Source: an uncultured Dokdonia sp. (GTDB taxonomy: Bacteria; Bacteroidota; Bacteroidia; Flavobacteriales; Flavobacteriaceae). Taken from it: a DNA stretch of 64,000 nt. The translations under genes and the position numbers were made by a program. The stretch covers positions 19,155-83,154 of the forward strand of contig NZ_CALEMI010000050.1 of NCBI RefSeq assembly GCF_937910895.1. Reading direction: 5' to 3'. The stretch's first letter is position 1, and each line of letters opens with the position of its first letter. Positions 18,702 through 26,234 of this stretch are shown in pieces. The notes beneath the pieces were generated by a model. That model saw only the letters and a list, made by a program, of their open reading frames with translations, made no database searches and had not been told where the DNA came from.

Positions 18702-18803
18702 TTGTGTGCGACTAAGACATAAGAACTACTTGTCCCGTATTTAAAAACTAGCTGTAAATAAGTGACTTTATCGATTTTATAGCCTAAGTACTTCAGGATT
18801 TTT

Positions 18804-19460
18804 TTATAATTTCATCCCATACGATAAATCTCCAGCGTCTCCCAAACCAGGAAGTATATATTTTTCATCATTCAAATCTTCGTCAATAGCAGCAATCCAT
18901 AAGTGTGTCTTTTCGGGAAAAATATCTTGAATATACTTCACGCCCTCATGAGAACCTATAACGCTTATAATATGTATGCTTTCTGGAGTGCCGTGATCTT
19001 TGAGGGCTAGATATACATTTTCAAGCGTATGTCCCGTGGCAAGCATAGGATCGCATAAGATGAGTGTTTTACCTTCTAAAGAAGGAGCTGCAAGATATTT
19101 TACAACAATCTCTAAAGTGTCAGCATCCGGATGATTCCTATAAGCAGAAATAAAAGCTTGCTCAGCGTTATCAAAACAAGAGACAACCCCCTGTTGTAAA
19201 GGTAAACCTGCTCTCAATATAGCGGCAATGACTATGTTTTCTTTAGGTAAAAACATCTCTTTAATTCCCAAAGGGGTTTTTACTGTATGTGTTATATAGG
19301 AGAGCTGTTGACTCATCTCATACGCAAGAATATGTCCTATCCGTTCAATATTTATTCTAAAACGTAGCGAGTCTTTCTGGATTTCTTGATCTCTTAATTG
19401 TGCTATAAATCGTTGTAATACGGTTTTTTTTGAGGTAAAATCATGAACTTTCATATACAT
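18804..19460 (-). CDS. upp: Uracil phosphoribosyltransferase
   Basis: A 218-residue type I phosphoribosyltransferase that makes UMP from uracil and PRPP. The PRPP-binding loop is CDPMLATGHT (136-145), the flexible region holds AAILRAGLPL (79-88), and the uracil-binding C-terminus GLGDAGD is at 205-211. Translation could begin at Met 1 or Met 3. It is convergent with mlaD. A candidate regulated promoter lies at 19591-19633, leaving a leader of about 125 bases. It fits with deoC and deoD as part of nucleoside salvage in the same island. Confidence 0.9.
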   Translation of the reverse strand: MYMKVHDFTSKKTVLQRFIAQLRDQEIQKDSLRFRINIERIGHILAYEMSQQLSYITHTVKTPLGIKEMFLPKENIVIAAILRAGLPLQQGVVSCFDNAEQAFISAYRNHPDADTLEIVVKYLAAPSLEGKTLILCDPMLATGHTLENVYLALKDHGTPESIHIISVIGSHEGVKYIQDIFPEKTHLWIAAIDEDLNDEKYILPGLGDAGDLSYGMKL

Positions 19461-19590
19461 CTCTTTTAATATTTCTAAAATACAATCTTATCTACTTGGA
19501 ATACGTCAGATCATCCATTTTTGTTTTTTATTTAAAAATACAAATTAACGTAAGGAAGACTATTTCTAAAGTCTATAAGATGGTATCCTC

Positions 19591-19633
19591 TAAATATAGA
19601 CTTAAAGTATTCTATTAAAAATGAGAAGCATCA
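19591..19633 (-). promoter_or_regulatory. Weak FNR/CRP-type operator plus -7 box, upp side
   Basis: On the minus strand TGATGCTTCTCA (19633-19622) lies 35 bases before the -7 box TATATTTA (19598-19591). The inner bases do not form the GAT/ATC dyad, so this is one of the weakest members. The predicted start near 19586 leaves a long leader for upp. The 303-base gap between upp and the barrel gene holds only this and the following site. Confidence 0.5.
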
Positions 19634-19666
19634 TATAGTGATACATAGAAAACGTTTGAAATAAGC

Positions 19667-19709
19667 TGATAAAGATCATTTTTTTCGTGTGATTAGAATC
19701 CTACTTTCG
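19667..19709 (+). promoter_or_regulatory. FNR/CRP-type operator plus -7 box for the barrel gene at 19764
   Basis: Dyad TGATAAAGATCA at 19667-19678, -7 box TACTTTCG at 19702-19709 (one mismatch), 35-base offset. Predicted start of transcription 19714, 50 bases before the TTG start. Confidence 0.7.
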
Positions 19710-19763
19710 TAGTATACTACTAAAGCCATATCATTTTAATTCGTTTCAAAATCTTCTTTTCAC

Positions 19764-20339
19764 TTGAAAAATATCTATTACATATTATTTATTTCAATCA
19801 CTACCCTATGTGCTCAAGCGCAAGAGCGCTGGAGTGTCGCTTTTAGACCTCAACTCAACTTCCCTACTTCATCTTTTATGGATACGAGCATTAGAGTTGG
19901 TAATGGATTAGAACTAGAAGCTACGTATGATGTATTGCCACATTTGACTTTTTATACAGGCGTGCATTGGAGTCAATTTGATACTAATGAACAATTTGAT
20001 GAAGATCACATCAACTTCAATCAAAGTGGATATATTCTTGGAGGGCGTTTGCGACTTCCTTTTAATAAAAGTAAAATTGGGTATTACCTAAGTGCAGGTA
20101 CCATATACAGTAGGATACGTATTACTAGTGATAACGTTGCTCATGATCAAAAAACAACATTCAAAGTGAACTGGCAATTTGGAGCAGGTGTTCAAATTCC
20201 TGTGTTTGAACATTGGGTATTTGCTCCTGAAATACGGTATCGTCCTGCATCAAACGCTAAAGTGATTATAAATACTATAGAAGAAACACTAGCTATAGAC
20301 TTCATCACCATAAGTGCGGGAATCGTGTACACGTTTTAA
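19764..20339 (+). CDS. Outer-membrane beta-barrel protein
   Basis: A 191-residue protein read from a TTG codon, which gives a proper signal peptide (MKNIYYILFISITTLCAQAQ). The mature part alternates amphipathic strands (LTFYTGVHWSQF, KIGYYLSAGTIYSRIRIT, VNWQFGAGVQIPVF) and ends in ISAGIVYTF with a terminal aromatic, as outer-membrane barrels do. This is probably an eight-stranded PorT/OmpW-like barrel; substrate unknown. It is monocistronic behind an FNR-type site. Confidence 0.75.
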   Translation: MKNIYYILFISITTLCAQAQERWSVAFRPQLNFPTSSFMDTSIRVGNGLELEATYDVLPHLTFYTGVHWSQFDTNEQFDEDHINFNQSGYILGGRLRLPFNKSKIGYYLSAGTIYSRIRITSDNVAHDQKTTFKVNWQFGAGVQIPVFEHWVFAPEIRYRPASNAKVIINTIEETLAIDFITISAGIVYTF

Positions 20340-20407
20340 TATCTAAAAAGTAATGTCTGGTGAAGACATAAGACCGCTTCGCTGTTAGACAATAGAGCAC
20401 TATTTTA

Positions 20408-20450
20408 TGATTCATGTCATAGTTTTTGAAGCATACGTCTACTAATTTTA
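20408..20450 (+). promoter_or_regulatory. FNR/CRP-type operator plus -7 box for HPF-uspA
   Basis: Dyad TGATTCATGTCA at 20408-20419 and -7 box TAATTTTA at 20443-20450, 35-base offset; predicted start 20455, 24 bases before the HPF ATG. Confidence 0.8.
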
Positions 20451-20478
20451 AACGACACATTTAAAACCCATAAAGACC

Positions 20479-20778
20479 ATGACTATTGAGATACAATTTG
20501 TAAAAATTGCTACGAGCGAAGCACTTACACAATACATACACACCAAAATAGAACCTCTATTTAAAAAATATCCTTGGCTTATAAAAGCACAAGTTTTTGT
20601 AAAAAAAGCAAATGATTCCAAAGGTAATCAATGTATTTGTGAAATTGAAATGAGTCTTCCCGGTACTCGCCTCTATGCTTCTTCTGCAGAAGAAAACTAC
20701 CAAGTTGCCGTAAAAAACACGGTTTCAGATATAGAGAAGCAACTCAAAAAGCGTAAGCAATCAATCATCTCTCATTAA
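20479..20778 (+). CDS. hpf: Short ribosome hibernation promoting factor / RaiA family
   Basis: A 99-residue protein of the S30AE family. It begins with a beta strand and helix (IEIQFVKIATSEALTQYIHT), carries a middle strand with GNQCICEIEMSLPG, and ends in a helix with conserved SAEENYQVAVKNTVSDIEKQ and basic KKRKQ, the surface that contacts rRNA. The short form lacks the dimerisation tail of long HPF. It silences ribosomes in non-growing cells. A UspA gene follows after 19 bases, and both are driven by the FNR-type site, which fits a dormancy programme. Confidence 0.85.
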   Translation: MTIEIQFVKIATSEALTQYIHTKIEPLFKKYPWLIKAQVFVKKANDSKGNQCICEIEMSLPGTRLYASSAEENYQVAVKNTVSDIEKQLKKRKQSIISH

Positions 20779-20797
20779 TATTTTCAAAAATAATACT

Positions 20798-21634
20798 ATG
20801 AAAAAGATTTTAGTTCCCGTTGATTTCTCAAATTATTCAGAATACGCTCTAGAGGTTGCTGCTTCTTTTGCTAAAAAGCATGACGCAGAAATCATCTTAC
20901 TGCACATGCTTGGATTGTCTCAGGCGGTCCTTACAAAAAATGAAGATGAAGAAGTTGCAGAAGCTATATATTATATGAAACTCGCAGAAAAACGGTTTAA
21001 CATTCTAGGAACACGAATTTCTCTAGAGGGATTGACTGTTTCTGAAATCGTGCAGAACTATAAAGATTTTAATGAGATTAATGAAGTTGTAAAAGATCAA
21101 GGAGCCGATTTAATTGTGATGGGCTCTCATGGAAGCTCAGGAATTTCAGAAATATTTGTGGGATCTAATACAGAAAAAGTCGTGCGAACTTCAGAAGTAC
21201 CCGTACTCGTCATCAAAGAACATCTATCAGATTTTACAATACATAAAGTGGTTTTTGCTTGTGATTTTAAGACAGAAAACATACTTGTGTATCGTAAAGC
21301 AATGCAGTTTTTTGAACGCATAGGGGCTGCTGTAGATTTGGTATATGTAAACGTACCTGGTACTAGTTTTAGGAGTACAACACAAATACAAGAACAAGCT
21401 GAAGAGTTTCTTTCTATTGCAGATTTTGATGCGACTATACATCCCAATGAAGTCGTCTATTTAAATGGGTATAGTATCGAGCAAGCCATATTTGATTATG
21501 CAAAAAAAATACAAGCAGATGCATTAGCAATCCCAACACATGGGCGGAAAGGTCTCGCTCATTTTTTTAATGGAAGTATCGGCGAGGACTTAGCAAATCA
21601 TTCAAAATTACCCGTATTTACATTCAAAATATGA
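20798..21634 (+). CDS. Universal stress protein, two UspA domains
   Basis: A 278-residue tandem UspA protein. Domain 1 has a full nucleotide-binding motif (MGSHGSSGISEIFVGSNTEK); domain 2 also retains most of it (PTHGRKGLAHFFNGSIGE), unlike its neighbours, so both halves may bind ATP. This is the best conserved UspA in the island. It lies 19 bases after hpf and shares its promoter. The gap that follows holds a composite palindrome and the convergent deoD end. Confidence 0.9.
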   Translation: MKKILVPVDFSNYSEYALEVAASFAKKHDAEIILLHMLGLSQAVLTKNEDEEVAEAIYYMKLAEKRFNILGTRISLEGLTVSEIVQNYKDFNEINEVVKDQGADLIVMGSHGSSGISEIFVGSNTEKVVRTSEVPVLVIKEHLSDFTIHKVVFACDFKTENILVYRKAMQFFERIGAAVDLVYVNVPGTSFRSTTQIQEQAEEFLSIADFDATIHPNEVVYLNGYSIEQAIFDYAKKIQADALAIPTHGRKGLAHFFNGSIGEDLANHSKLPVFTFKI

Positions 21635-21756
21635 TTTGTTATTAGTTCAGCTAACTATTTCGTATGTGTCTTTCAAACTTTACGAAACAGCGTTTCACTA
21701 ATAATACACCCCTTGGTCTCCTTTTCTTAGAAAGGAAACTCTTAACAAATTTTTTC

Positions 21757-21797
21757 TATGCTTTCGCAAATCTGCCTACCAGCAGGCAGGAGGTATA
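21757..21797. repeat. Composite palindrome: decayed TTTCGC repeat with an inner CTGCCT hairpin
   Basis: ATGCTTTCGCAAA is followed by CTGCCT-ACCAGC-AGGCAG (21772-21789) and then a poor right arm. It looks like the TTTCGCGAAA palindrome split by a second hairpin; compare 36546-36585. Confidence 0.7.
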
Positions 21798-21832
21798 AAA
21801 CTATGTTGAAGGTCTATAAAAAATTAAATGCC

Positions 21833-22531
21833 TTATATACAGCCCAAAGCAATTTCAATCATTTTTGTGAAAGATGTTTCCCGTTCTACTGCAGAAATAC
21901 GTTCTCCTGTGACTAATGAGTCAGAGATGGTCAAGATAACCAATGCTTTTACCTGATGTTTTGCTGCTATTGTATATAAACCAGCTGCTTCCATCTCTAC
22001 ACATAGTACGCCAAAAGCTGCCCATTTCTTATAATCGTCAAAGGTGTCTTCGTAAAACTCGTCTGTGGAGAGTACATTGCCTGCTTTTATTGCAATGTTG
22101 TGCTTTGTGGCATAAGCTGTAGCTCTTTTGAAAAGCTCATAATTTGCAGTGGGAGAATAGTCTGCATTAATAAATCGAGAGTTATTAATGCCCGATGTAG
22201 ATGAAGCCGCCATGGCAATCACAATATCACGTAGATGTACGTCACTTTGGTAGGAACCTGCAGAACCTACTCGAATTAAGTTTTTTGATCCATACTCATT
22301 GATGAGTTCGTGGCAATATATCAATGCAGAGGGTATTCCCATTCCTGTGCCTTGTACAGAGACTCTTTTTCCTTTATAATATCCAGTGTATCCATACATT
22401 CCTCTCACTTGATTATAACATGTTGGGTTTTCTAGAAATGTTTCAGCAATCCACTTGGCTCGCATCGGATCTCCCGGAAGTAAAACGGTTTCTGCAATGG
22501 CTCCTTTTTCTGCTTCAATATGTGTACTCAT
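21833..22531 (-). CDS. deoD: Purine-nucleoside phosphorylase, DeoD type
   Basis: A 232-residue hexameric-type phosphorylase. It splits purine (deoxy)nucleosides with phosphate. Family landmarks: LLPGDPMRAKWIAE (phosphate site), VQGTGMGIPSALIY, RVGSAGSY, CVEMEAAGLY (ribose/base site) and LTISDSLVTGE with the catalytic Asp. Its start overlaps deoC by 4 bases, so deoC and deoD are translated together; the deoxyribose 1-phosphate it frees can go to deoC after isomerisation. It is the last gene of the operon headed by the site at 24501-24543. Confidence 0.92.
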   Translation of the reverse strand: MSTHIEAEKGAIAETVLLPGDPMRAKWIAETFLENPTCYNQVRGMYGYTGYYKGKRVSVQGTGMGIPSALIYCHELINEYGSKNLIRVGSAGSYQSDVHLRDIVIAMAASSTSGINNSRFINADYSPTANYELFKRATAYATKHNIAIKAGNVLSTDEFYEDTFDDYKKWAAFGVLCVEMEAAGLYTIAAKHQVKALVILTISDSLVTGERISAVERETSFTKMIEIALGCI

Positions 22532-23181
22532 GACCGTTGTATGTGTGTGATTATGTTGATTCCTGAAGATGTCCCTAAACGACTAGCGCCTGCATCTATG
22601 AGTTGCTGTGCCGTTTGTGTATCTTTTATACCGCCAGAGGCTTTTATTTTTATGTCAGTACCTGCAAATTCTTTTAATAAAGTGATATCTTGAAGCGTGA
22701 CTGGAACCGTTCCAAACCCTGTAGACGTTTTAATAAAATCGGCACCTGCACGTATCGCGAGCATTGTTGCCTGACGTTTTTCTTGATCCGTCAGATAACT
22801 TACTTCTAGGATCACTTTTAAAACATGAGCTCCTATAGCTTCTTTTATACTTGCAATTTCTTCTTCCACTTTATCAAACAATCCAGATTTTAAAAATCCA
22901 ATATTAAGAACCATATCAATCTCACTTGCTCCCTGCTGAATGCAATATGTTGCCTGAGCTATTTTTGTGTTTGTTGACATAGCACCTAATGGAAACCCCA
23001 CAACAGCAACGACTTTAACAGGATACTCTCCGAGGTAATTTCGCGCAAGCGAAACATAACATTCATTAACACAAACGGCATAAAAATGATGCTCAATCGC
23101 TTCTTGACAGTGTTTTTTTATATCGTTTAACGTTGCTGTAGGCGTAAGTAGTGTATGATCTATATATTGAGAGAGATTCAT
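22528..23181 (-). CDS. deoC: Deoxyribose-phosphate aldolase
   Basis: A 217-residue TIM-barrel aldolase that splits deoxyribose 5-phosphate into glyceraldehyde 3-phosphate and acetaldehyde. The Schiff-base Lys is K151 in ADFIKTSTGFG, and the second Lys is K180 in IKASGGIKD. Asp 11 substitutes follow the usual pattern (IDHTLL near 7-12, EVSYL near 126-130). The pathway yields carbon and energy from nucleosides without oxygen. Gene spacing to the upstream lipoprotein is 15 bases and its end overlaps deoD, so it is inside the operon from 24479. Confidence 0.93.
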   Translation of the reverse strand: MNLSQYIDHTLLTPTATLNDIKKHCQEAIEHHFYAVCVNECYVSLARNYLGEYPVKVVAVVGFPLGAMSTNTKIAQATYCIQQGASEIDMVLNIGFLKSGLFDKVEEEIASIKEAIGAHVLKVILEVSYLTDQEKRQATMLAIRAGADFIKTSTGFGTVPVTLQDITLLKEFAGTDIKIKASGGIKDTQTAQQLIDAGASRLGTSSGINIITHIQRS

Positions 23182-23196
23182 AAAAGATGTCTTGTA

Positions 23197-24072
23197 TTAT
23201 AGGAGTAAGGGTTGTTGGTATTGCTTGATCAGGTGTAAGATTTTGGGCAATGGAAGCTTTATGGAATAGGTACCTGTATAGGATGGACATATCACACAAT
23301 CGTCAAAATAAAATTCTACAAATTCGCCATTAATCACAAAATTATTCTTGTAAGCTCTAAAATCCATTTCGGTAAGTTGCCAGCAATCATAAAACATGTC
23401 TCCAGAATCAATATCATTGGTAATGGTTTGATTGATAAGGTCAAAGATTTGTGCTTCTGCTCCATCAATAAAAAAGTCTTTAAAATATATAAATGAATGA
23501 TCTTTTGTATTGTAATTCAGACAGTCAAACAGATAAGCAGAGTGTCTCATGCCTGAATAAAAATTCTCTTTATAGAGTAAAATACTGATCACATTATTTG
23601 CTGTAGAATGGAGTTTATAATCTATAATTCGCTTTTCGCGAAAGCGGTCTATTTTAAGCGTATCGCATAAAAGTTCTTCATCTTCCAAAATCTCATTAAT
23701 GGTGCGTTCTACATTGAGATAGCTCTCTCTGAGATAGTTATTAAAAACTGCATAGTTAGCATCTACCTCTTCATTTAAATAGGGGTAGGTGTAATCTAGA
23801 ATATACTCATCATCTTCTTCGTATATTTTTTTTGATAGCACTAACTCTTTAAGTTGTTTTTTCTCATCTTTTTTCTGAATGAGTTGTTTCTTTTTAATGC
23901 GATGCTTTACTACTTGATTTTGCAGTATATCTGGGTCTGCAGGTTCTTCTTGAATAGTTGAAGTAACATCTTCTGCGTTCTTCTTACTAGGTGGTTGTAC
24001 AACATCTGTAGTTTCTTTTTTACAGGAAGTAAATCCTACAAGCAGAATAAAAACAAAGGGCAATAGTTTCAT
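23197..24072 (-). CDS. Lipoprotein with a DUF3298/RsiV-like domain
   Basis: A 291-residue lipoprotein: signal peptide with lipobox LLVGFTSCKK near residue 17. Residues about 28-85 form a charged linker. The rest resembles the DUF4163/DUF3298 arrangement of RsiV-like proteins: paired strands, a DYTYPYLNEEVDANYAVFNN segment, and a C-terminal SYTGTYSIKLPLPKI. RsiV-type domains bind lysozyme in Firmicutes, but I do not claim that here. It lies 2 bases after the TerB-like gene. A palindrome variant at 23630-23646 is read in frame as RFREKR. Confidence 0.7.
   Translation of the reverse strand: MKLLPFVFILLVGFTSCKKETTDVVQPPSKKNAEDVTSTIQEEPADPDILQNQVVKHRIKKKQLIQKKDEKKQLKELVLSKKIYEEDDEYILDYTYPYLNEEVDANYAVFNNYLRESYLNVERTINEILEDEELLCDTLKIDRFREKRIIDYKLHSTANNVISILLYKENFYSGMRHSAYLFDCLNYNTKDHSFIYFKDFFIDGAEAQIFDLINQTITNDIDSGDMFYDCWQLTEMDFRAYKNNFVINGEFVEFYFDDCVICPSYTGTYSIKLPLPKILHLIKQYQQPLLL
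23630..23646. repeat. TTTCGCGAAA palindrome variant with one extra T, inside the lipoprotein gene
   Basis: CGCTTTTCGCGAAAGCG: the usual repeat with four T instead of three in the left arm; the frame is kept. Confidence 0.8.
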
Positions 24073-24074
24073 AA

Positions 24075-24479
24075 TTATTTATTTAGAAGAAGGTTAAGCT
24101 GTGCAAGTAAAACAAGTTCTGATTTATTTACACCAGAAAAAGCATTTGCAATGGCACTGGCTGTTTTTGAAATTTTTTGTTTAATAGAATCTGTAAATAT
24201 GTGAGTATTTAATGTATAGTATTCTTTGAAGGTGTCATAGCACTCTTGTGCCTCATAGACTTCACTATCTAACCAGTTGAATACAATTTCTATTTGAAAT
24301 GCGCTATTATCTCCATACGCATCAGATTGATTATGTAAGGGGACCCAAGTGGATGTAATCAGCTTTTTCAATGCATTAATTTCTTCTTCGCGTACGTTAT
24401 TATCTATAAAAGCAATCGCATAAAAAAGCCTTCCTAAGTTTTGATAAAAGGTAATATCCAATTTTTCTTCAGTTTTCAT
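24075..24479 (-). CDS. TerB-like protein, first gene of the deoCD operon
   Basis: A helical 134-residue protein. An ATG at 24503 lies upstream of the predicted start of transcription (24496), so Met at 24479 (MKTEEKLD) is the better start. It is similar along its length to the product of 24541-24954 (both have YQxLGxLFYAxAxxDNxxxxxE near the start and a SAIANAFSGVNKSELVLLxxL-type end). The YAIAFIDNNVREEEINALK stretch resembles the TerB/DjlA-like helical fold, which may bind metal. It is cotranscribed with the lipoprotein, deoC and deoD. Confidence 0.7.
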   Translation of the reverse strand: MKTEEKLDITFYQNLGRLFYAIAFIDNNVREEEINALKKLITSTWVPLHNQSDAYGDNSAFQIEIVFNWLDSEVYEAQECYDTFKEYYTLNTHIFTDSIKQKISKTASAIANAFSGVNKSELVLLAQLNLLLNK

Positions 24480-24500
24480 CTTTTTATAAATTGATTGTAT

Positions 24501-24543
24501 CAAATGTATTTTGATTCTCGTTATTATTATATGACATTCATCA
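24501..24543 (-). promoter_or_regulatory. FNR/CRP-type operator plus -7 box for the TerB-like/deoC/deoD operon
   Basis: Minus strand: dyad TGATGAATGTCA (24543-24532) and -7 box TACATTTG (24508-24501), 35-base offset. The predicted start 24496 decides against the ATG at 24503 and for 24479. Confidence 0.85.
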
Positions 24544-24954
24544 GCTTTGAATGAGAAGCGCTTCTTCCAATTTTATTAGGATATTTCTTTCTGATGTACC
24601 TACTCCTTGGTAAGAAGTAGCGATAGCACGCGCTGTTTGTACTATTATTTTATTTACACTTGGCGTGAAAAATTCTGGATGCTCCTTTTTAAACTCAATA
24701 AAGGCATTATACATGTCTTCTCCGTTTGAGGAGAACGCTTCAACACCCTCAAATACCATTTCAATAAGATAGGCAGCATCTTCTCCAAAAGCATCTTCAA
24801 GATCATCCATATCTAGCCACACATCACGCACATACGTTTGAAGTGTTGCAAATTCCTGATTATCTATAGAATTATCTGCGATAGCAACGGCATAAAATAA
24901 TTTACCTAAACTCTGATAGAACGGTAAACTCTTGGATATTTGTGATTTCATCAT
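24541..24954 (-). CDS. TerB-like protein, paralogue of the next gene
   Basis: A 137-residue acidic helical protein with FYQSLGKLFYAVAIADNSID near the start, an Asp/Glu pair pattern like TerB, and RAIATSYQGVGTSERNILIKL near the end. It has its own regulated promoter 13 bases upstream of the ATG and is divergent from the histidine kinase gene. Its last bases overlap the dyad that serves the next TerB-like gene, so the two paralogues form a tandem pair with separate but equal control. Function unknown. Confidence 0.7.
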   Translation of the reverse strand: MMKSQISKSLPFYQSLGKLFYAVAIADNSIDNQEFATLQTYVRDVWLDMDDLEDAFGEDAAYLIEMVFEGVEAFSSNGEDMYNAFIEFKKEHPEFFTPSVNKIIVQTARAIATSYQGVGTSERNILIKLEEALLIQS

Positions 24955-24971
24955 ACGGATATTTGGCTAGG

Positions 24972-25014
24972 TAAATGTATCTTTACTAGGTATAAAATTC
25001 TATGACATATATCA
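24972..25014 (-). promoter_or_regulatory. FNR/CRP-type operator plus -7 box for the TerB-like gene
   Basis: Minus strand: dyad TGATATATGTCA (25014-25003), -7 box TACATTTA (24979-24972), 35-base offset; predicted start 24967. The plus strand has no -7 box at the matching distance, so the kinase gene does not appear to share it. Confidence 0.85.
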
Positions 25015-25047
25015 CTTATAGCGTCACAAGGATAGATACCCGATACT

Positions 25048-26214
25048 ATGGATTTTTTCAGAGACAGTATAGAAGATACTTTTTTAACCCTTTTTGAAGG
25101 CGTATCTGAGGGTGTCATTGTAGTGAACACAAAACAAATGATTGTGGCTAGTAATACTGCTGCCAGAACGATTTTTGGATACCAAAAAGAAGAAATGGAA
25201 GGAGCACTATTAACGACCATTATTCCTACAGAATACCACAAGAAGCATACTGGATATGTGAAGGAATTTATGGCCCATCAGGATAAAAGGCAAATGGGTA
25301 TAGGAAGGGACTTATTTGGACTCCATAAAGACGGAAGCAAAATGCCTGTAGAAGTTGGACTCAATCCTTTTGTACTACACGGACATCCTTATATCATGGC
25401 GCTTATTACAGATATTACCGTGCGTAAACAACAAGAAGATGAGATACGAGATATAAACGCCTCGTTAGAATCTAAAGTAAAGGAACGTACACTACAACTT
25501 ACAAAAGCGCTTGCTGCCGAAAAGGAACTTAACGAATTAAAAACAAAGTTTTTATCCTTGGTTTCTCATGAGTTTAAAACGCCTTTATCTGGCATTCTGA
25601 CATCGGCTACCCTTGCTGGAAAATATACCAAGGATGAGCAACAGGAAAAAAGAGAAAAACACTTAAAAACCATACGAAGTAAAGTTAAACACTTGAATAC
25701 GATTATAGATGATTTTTTATCTATAGAACGTTTACAATCAGGAAAGGTAACTTACAAGTTTACCTCCTTCCCAATTAGTAAAATATTTGATGAAGTCATT
25801 TATGATGCAAATATGCATCTCAAAGATGGGCAAATTATTAAATACCCTAAAAGTGCAAGTGATTTGATTATAGAGTTTGATGAAAAAATATTGGAATTAG
25901 TCCTTACAAACCTTATTCATAATGCGATAAAATATTCTGGCGAAGATTCTATAGTAGCTATTGATATAGAAAAAAGTGACACTCAATTACAAATTGCTAT
26001 TAAAGATGAAGGCATTGGTATTCCAGAAAAGGAACAGAAATTTATATTTGACAGGTATTTTAGAGCAGAAAATGCCTTGACCTGTCAAGGTACTGGGATA
26101 GGACTTAATATTGTAAAAAATCATCTAGAGAACTTAAAAAGCACCATATCCTTTCAGAGTGAGCAAGATGTAGGTTCTACCTTTACCATAACCATCCCTT
26201 TATCTCAAGATTAA
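25048..26214 (+). CDS. PAS-domain sensor histidine kinase, FixL-like
   Basis: A 388-residue cytoplasmic kinase without membrane segments. Residues about 8-128 form a PAS domain. At the places where FixL holds haem it has His 67 (in EYHKKHTGYVKEF, aligning with the FixL proximal His) and Arg 87 (in QMGIGRDLFG, aligning with the FixL oxygen-sensing Arg). A coiled coil (130-165) leads to the HisKA domain with His 174 (SLVSHEFKTPL), then the ATPase domain with NLIHNAIKYS, DEGIGIPEKE and GTGIGLNIVKNHL. It is followed after 20 bases by its response regulator. Haem binding is inferred only; some non-haem PAS domains keep these residues. Confidence 0.88.
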   Translation: MDFFRDSIEDTFLTLFEGVSEGVIVVNTKQMIVASNTAARTIFGYQKEEMEGALLTTIIPTEYHKKHTGYVKEFMAHQDKRQMGIGRDLFGLHKDGSKMPVEVGLNPFVLHGHPYIMALITDITVRKQQEDEIRDINASLESKVKERTLQLTKALAAEKELNELKTKFLSLVSHEFKTPLSGILTSATLAGKYTKDEQQEKREKHLKTIRSKVKHLNTIIDDFLSIERLQSGKVTYKFTSFPISKIFDEVIYDANMHLKDGQIIKYPKSASDLIIEFDEKILELVLTNLIHNAIKYSGEDSIVAIDIEKSDTQLQIAIKDEGIGIPEKEQKFIFDRYFRAENALTCQGTGIGLNIVKNHLENLKSTISFQSEQDVGSTFTITIPLSQD

Positions 26215-26234
26215 CCCTATCATACTACGTGTAA

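Noticed and set aside
25003..25044. Possible shared control of the histidine kinase by the dyad at 25003
   Set aside because: On the plus strand the position 35 bases on reads ACCCGATA, with no -7 box; only the minus-strand direction fits.
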